This document shows positions 60,001 through 64,000 of a stretch of DNA of 64,000 nucleotides, piece after piece. A program made the translations under genes and the position numbers. The notes beneath the pieces were generated by a model. That model was not told where the DNA came from. It worked only from the letters and a program-made list of their open reading frames with translations, and ran no database searches. Origin of the DNA: Spongilla lacustris (taxonomy: Eukaryota; Porifera; Demospongiae; Spongillida; Spongillidae). Position 1 is the stretch's first letter; each line of letters opens with the position of its first letter. The stretch spans positions 4,084,749-4,148,748 of the forward strand of contig OX442430.1 of assembly GCA_949361645.1 (NCBI GenBank), in the 5' to 3' direction.

Positions 60001-63000
60001 ATTCACCCGTGTTCATTACACATCACAAAGGTATTGGAAGGGACGGATCAATTGTTCTTACACATGTAGCAGTGGCGGATCCAAAATATTTTAGGTTCAT
60101 TAAAACCGGGCAATTATGGACCCTTGCCCGTAATTGCCTGGTTTTAAAAATATGCTTGGATCTGCCATTGCTTAGGCAGTTCAGTTATTTGATTTTGAAT
60201 TGGTTGACCAGCTTTTAAAGTGGGAGTTGCTCCTTAAGAGGTGCATAATGTAATCTATTCTGTGTCTGAAGGTACACAAAAAATGCCATTATATAATGGA
60301 TAAAAACAATCTATACATTCAAAAAAGAGGTGATACGTGTATGATTGGCTACCTTTTGTGTCCTTCAGGGATCCTCAGGAGCTTAAGTGGTGAGCAGGCC
60401 TCCGCCCACATGAGAAAGTACGAGGCCTTGGTGGATTGCCTGGTGTGGGTGGTGAAGGCAGGAGGGCAGAGTGGCCACCAGTGTGATGACAAGGTACAGG
60501 CACCTCCACCTGCACACACATACATGTAATCATGCTTCCCCTCCACCTGCACACCTACACAACCCCTCACCTACACACAACCCTCACCTACACACCTATA
60601 CACGCCCCTCACCTACACACGCCCCTCACTTACACATGCCCCTCACATAAACACAGACACACATACTCATGCCTCCCCCCCTCCCCCACATCAGCTGTTG
60701 TGTCTAGTTGTGATTTGCCCCCCCCCCCCCCTTCATTTCAGCATCATTTCATTCATTCTTTGCTACCTGCAGACTGTGGAGAATGCTATCTGCATTCTGC
60801 GGAACCTCTCGTACCACTTGGATGAGGTGCCAGAATTCAGAGATGGACCCATGGATACGCTTGACGACGACGATGACCTTGATGGCAGGGAGCACCATCG
60901 CCGCGGTAACAAACACCACTCCTCCAGCATCTTGCCTGGATGCTTGCTGCTCTGTGCCCGCCCCCTCACTGACGACTATGCCGGGATCCCCATGCCTGCT
61001 CGTGTTACAGTCAGCAATTCAGGTGTGTGTGTGTGTTTGTGTGTTAGCAATGGTGTGTGTGTTTGTGTGTTAGCAATGGTGTGTGTGTTTGTGTGTTAGC
61101 AATGGTGTTATGTTTGTGTGTTAGCAATGGTGTTATGTTTGTGTGTTAGCAATGGTGTGTGTGTTTGTGTGTTAGCAATGATGTGTGTGTTTGTGTGTTA
61201 GCAGTGGTGTGTGAAGTGTTTGCAGCTGGCACCAGTGTGCTTGTCATAGTAGGCTAGTTGTTCTTTGCATGTAAGGGTGTTCCTCAGTGTCTTGCTACAG
61301 CTGTGTGCTGATTATGTGTGTGCATTTGGGTATGTTGAGTATGTGTTGAGGTGGATGTGTGCATGTATGCACGTGTGTACCAATACATGTGTGTGTGTGT
61401 GTGTGTACTTGTGTGGCTTGCATGTGTGTGTGTGTGTGTGTTATACAACTGGTGACAGTTGTACTGCCAATTACATACATGTACCGTGTTGCATGTTTCT
61501 GTGTGCAAACATTATACTTTTGTTCAAATGAGTACAAAGTGATCATGGTGTGTGTTGTGTGTGTGTGAGTGTTGTGTTGTGTGTGTGTGAGTGTGTTGTG
61601 TGAGTGTGTTGTGTGTGTTGTGAGTGTGTGTGTGTGTGTGTTGTGTGTTGTGAGTGTGTTGTGTGCGTGTGTTATGTGTGTTGTGAGTGTGTTGTGTGTG
61701 TGTTGTGTTGTGTGCATGTGTTGTGAGTGTGTTGTGTGCGTGTGTGTTGTGTATTGTGTGGGTGTGGTTACATGATGGGCTGTAGCTCTCATATCAAGGT
61801 CCCATTTGGTGGACTTACACTGTAATGCAATAGATAACGAAAATGTCTATTCAAAAGCATAGATGTTGTGATATGCAGATTTACATGTACATGTATTGTG
61901 TAATCACCTAATCTTAATGAACTGATCATTGTCCTTAGATATGTCCTTGTGTGTGTGTATACATGTGTATGTGTGTGGTATGTGCACATGTGTATGTGTG
62001 CACGTGTGCATGTGTGTGGTACATGTATGTGCACATGTGTATGTGTGTGTGTCACTCCACTATTGTGGCATGTTTACGTTTGTGCATGTGCCTCTTGATT
62101 GCCTGTCTAATTGTTGAGAGTATTTTAATGCTTAGCATGCGTAGGGTGATGAGCAGTTCTCCCACATGTGCATATATGGTAGGCAGGGAGGACAGCCTTA
62201 TGGTGGGCATGGAGGACAGCCTTATGGTGGGCAGGGAGGACAGCCTTATGGTGGGCAGGGAGGACAGCCTTATGGTGGGCAGGGAGGACAGCCTTATGGT
62301 GGGCAGGGAGGACAGCCTTATGGTGGGCAGGGAGGACAGCCTTATGGTGGGCATGGAGGACAGCCTTATGGTGGGCAGGGAGGACAGCCTTATGGTGGGC
62401 AGGGAGGACAGCCTTATGGTGGGCATGGAGGACAGCCTTATGGTGGGCATGGAGGACAGCCTTATGGCAATGCCTGATGGGAGAACACCTTAACTGATTA
62501 GGGGAAAGCCTTACCTCAACTACCTTACCTCATAGGGGAACAGCCCTATTCTATAGGGGAACTACCTTACCTCATAGGGGAACAGCCCTATTCTATAGGG
62601 GAACTACATGTACCTTACCTCATAGGGGAACAGCCCTATTCCTTAGGGGAACTACATTACCTCATAGGGGAACAGCCCTATTCCATAGGGGAACTACCTT
62701 ACCTCATAGGGGAACAGCCTTATTCCGTAGGGGAACTACATGTACCTTACCTCTTAGGGGAACAACCATACATGTACGTGTACATGTGGCGTGAGTGTGG
62801 AAAGAAACTATCTACAATTTCAAAGCATGCACGCAAATGTAAATGGCCAGTGTCCTAAAAAGTTGAAATCAAAGAAGAATGAATGAAACATCACACACTC
62901 ACCAGAACACATATACAATTGCATTAAAGTCTGCACAAGGTGTCTTAAAGCTGTGTGCACTTGGTTGCAGGTACATGTATGTGGATGTGTTCTGGCAAGT

Positions 63001-63740
63001 TTTGTTCCTTTGCTTTGGACACAGGCTTGTCCATCAGTGTGACGCATAGGGACTCTGGTGGTGGCATGTCCATATATGCATCATTCACCAGTGTACACCT
63101 TAAAATAGCTCATGTATACGTGTATGGAGTGTGTATCCTAGCAGTGTTAGACATAACTTCTTTAAATTCCTGTTTGCCAGCACCTAGGACCTAGGCTACA
63201 GTGGGCATAAATGTTGACAGCATTGTGCTGCCATGGCGATGCAATAATTTGGCCGTTTATGGGTGGTGCAACTAATTGTTTATAATCCTTTACTATGCCA
63301 AGTGCGTGGATGAAACAGCACGTCATATGAAAATGGAGGCAACACATCTGCTGGTGTTAGTGCCTTAAAGGGCGGGGCATTCTTTGTAGTGGGCGTGGCT
63401 TTCTTTGTGCAACAAGTGGGGAATCCTTTTGGTAGTGTTCTCAGCAAAGTTCTAGAAACTATATCCAAACATGAAAGCGGCAGATAATATCCTACATCAA
63501 CACAGCACCCTCAAAAGTGCAACTGTTTACATGTGCTATACATTGTTCTCTTGCTCTCACTCCTTGTACTGACCATCTCCCTATGTAGAGAGCCAGGACC
63601 CAGTGGTTGGTATGCCTCTACTGTGGCAGCCGTCCACTGTGCGCAGCTACATAGCTCTCATCGAGAAGTACAGTGCTTGCCCTGATACCCTGGAGGGAGC
63701 AGCTGGTGCTATTCAGAACTTAACTGCGTATTCATGCAAG
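54066..63740 (+). CDS. CTNND: p120/delta-catenin family protein, 3' end beyond the window
   Basis: Armadillo-repeat protein that binds the juxtamembrane part of classical cadherins and regulates adhesion and Rho GTPases. Eleven exons visible: 54066-54184, 55647-55792, 55963-56056, 56950-57515, 57696-57888, 57957-58146, 58206-58253, 58590-58740, 60369-60493, 60773-61022, 63589-63740; all GT-AG and in phase, 678 residues so far. The first 300 residues are acidic then Ser/Gly/His-rich and poorly conserved. Armadillo repeats begin near residue 325: ASYLQHLSYGDD, GAIQVLVSQLRN, GTLKNLSYGRANDENK, VVWNMAACEALKQQIL, and CILRNLSYHLDEVPE, with the acidic insert DTLDDDDDLDG that replaces the vertebrate loop in the same place. 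Ends with LEGAAGAIQNLTAYSCK. Vertebrate CTNND1, CTNND2, ARVCF and PKP4 are co-orthologues by content, so only the family symbol is given. An upstream first exon is possible. Confidence 0.94.
54647..54690. repeat. CA microsatellite in delta-catenin intron 1
   Basis: CACACA run with ATATG and ATTC interruptions, inside a wider ACATGTAC-rich zone (54520-54900). Confidence 0.8.
56625..56870. repeat. ACATGTAC/CACACA low-complexity tract in delta-catenin intron 3
   Basis: Mixture of ACATGTACACATGCACACA-like words, purine-pyrimidine alternating. Long open frames on both strands through it are artefacts. Confidence 0.85.
58262..58485. repeat. Decamer-based tandem repeat in delta-catenin intron 7
   Basis: Irregular repeats of CCAGGATACC, CCAGAATACC and CCAGAGTACT, about 20 copies, starting 9 bp after the donor of exon 7. 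Confidence 0.85.
58741..60368. other. Delta-catenin intron 8
   Basis: 1.6 kb with no repeat array or second gene seen. It includes ACATGTACATG words near 59060-59110 and a self-complementary stretch at 60100-60145 (AAAACCGGGCAATTA ... TAATTGCCTGGTTTT). Confidence 0.5.
61022..61215. repeat. 26-bp tandem repeat at the start of delta-catenin intron 10
   Basis: Unit GTGTGTTAGCAATGGTGTGT-like, about seven copies, beginning at the donor of exon 10, so the donor GT is itself part of the repeat. Confidence 0.85.
61385..61765. repeat. GT-rich microsatellite zone
   Basis: Two GT-dense blocks (61385-61441 and 61549-61765) with TTGTGAGTGTG variants. Potential Z-DNA forming by composition. Confidence 0.9.
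62178..62467. repeat. Minisatellite, 24-bp unit, about 12 copies, in delta-catenin intron 10
   Basis: Unit GGTGGGCAGGGAGGACAGCC plus TTAT; CAGGG/CATGG is the only recurrent variant. Divisible by three, so three plus frames and a minus frame remain open (for example the GGQPYGGQ peptide); no acceptor or conservation supports an exon. Confidence 0.9.
62518..62765. repeat. 42-bp minisatellite beside the 24-bp array
   Basis: Unit CATAGGGGAACAGCCCTATT followed by CTATAGGGGAACTACCTTACCT, about six copies. Two copies carry a six-base CATGTA insertion at the same point. Confidence 0.85.
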
Positions 63741-63776
63741 GTTAGCAAATTGTTTTGTTGCTTGTGTGAATACTTT

Positions 63777-64000
63777 CCTCCCCTCCCCTCCCCTCCCCTC
63801 CCCTCCCCTCCCCTCCCCTCCCCTCCCCTCCCCTCCCCTCCCCTCCCCTCCCCTCCCCTCCCCTCCCCTCCCCTCCCCTCCCCTCCCCTCCCCTCCCCTC
63901 CCCTCCCCTCCCCTCCCCTCCCCTCCCCTCCCCTCCCCTCCCCTCCCCTCCCCTCCCCTCCCCTCCCCTCCCCTCCCCTCCCCTCCCCTCCCCTCCCCTC
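63777..64000. repeat. CCCCT pentanucleotide array running off the window
   Basis: More than 44 perfect CCCCT (CCTCC) units with no interruption to the last base, starting about 37 bp after the donor of delta-catenin exon 11. The minus strand reads AGGGG and could form G-quadruplexes. True length unknown. Confidence 0.95.

Noticed and set aside
62052..62493. GGQPYGG-type protein on the plus strand
   Set aside because: A 24-bp minisatellite open in all plus frames; delta-catenin exons 10 and 11 join in phase without it.
63777..64000. Telomeric repeat at the right end
   Set aside because: Animal telomeres are TTAGGG-like; CCCCT repeats lie in an intron just after an exon, so this is a microsatellite.

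Overview
This is animal nuclear DNA. The genes are split by spliceosomal introns, four of the five multi-exon genes encode proteins typical of metazoans, and the rest is dominated by DNA-transposon debris, microsatellites and minisatellites. A p120/delta-catenin gene next to cilia and housekeeping genes points to Metazoa. The repeat style (long foldback elements, scattered ACATGTAC motifs, compact genes) makes me lean towards an early-branching marine invertebrate such as a sponge. That last step is a guess, not a demonstrated assignment.

Positions 1-34,000 are repeat-rich and gene-poor. One exon of an unrecognised gene sits on the minus strand at the left edge. After it comes a nested landscape of terminal-inverted-repeat elements. 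They include: a TTAA-flanked element (2867-5626) holding a TA-flanked foldback (3272-4715); a long foldback (6977-13684) whose right arm was hit by a TTAA-flanked transposon (8431-12804) with an intact 1127-residue transposase-like gene; two short relatives of that transposon (15709-16661, 17132-18039); a hAT-like insertion with a recognisable empty site (about 19774-20363); a near-perfect 638-bp palindrome with 8-bp target duplication (21086-21739); three hairpins with conserved outer stems and different inner stems (18190, 21882, 27502); an element with a broken THAP domain (28899-30177); and a 1.7-kb foldback (30871-32612).

Positions 34,087-64,000 are gene-rich. In order: inositol-3-phosphate synthase (ISYNA1, minus, 10 exons, complete); BBS2 of the BBSome (minus, 18 exons, complete); a ZC3H4/ZC3H6-type triple CCCH zinc-finger protein (plus, 6 exons, complete); a small unrecognised nuclear-looking protein (minus, 6 exons, one GC-AG intron); and a p120/delta-catenin family gene (plus, 11 exons visible, running off the right edge). 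All joints were checked by hand for splice sites and reading phase. BBS2 and ZC3H are divergent across about 720 bp, the small gene and delta-catenin across about 430 bp. ISYNA1 starts only about 200 bp after the BBS2 stop on the same strand. Several introns carry minisatellites (43-bp, 24-bp, 24-bp, 42-bp units), and the window ends inside a CCCCT array.

I see no functional link between the neighbouring genes; they look like an ordinary compact gene neighbourhood beside a transposon graveyard.
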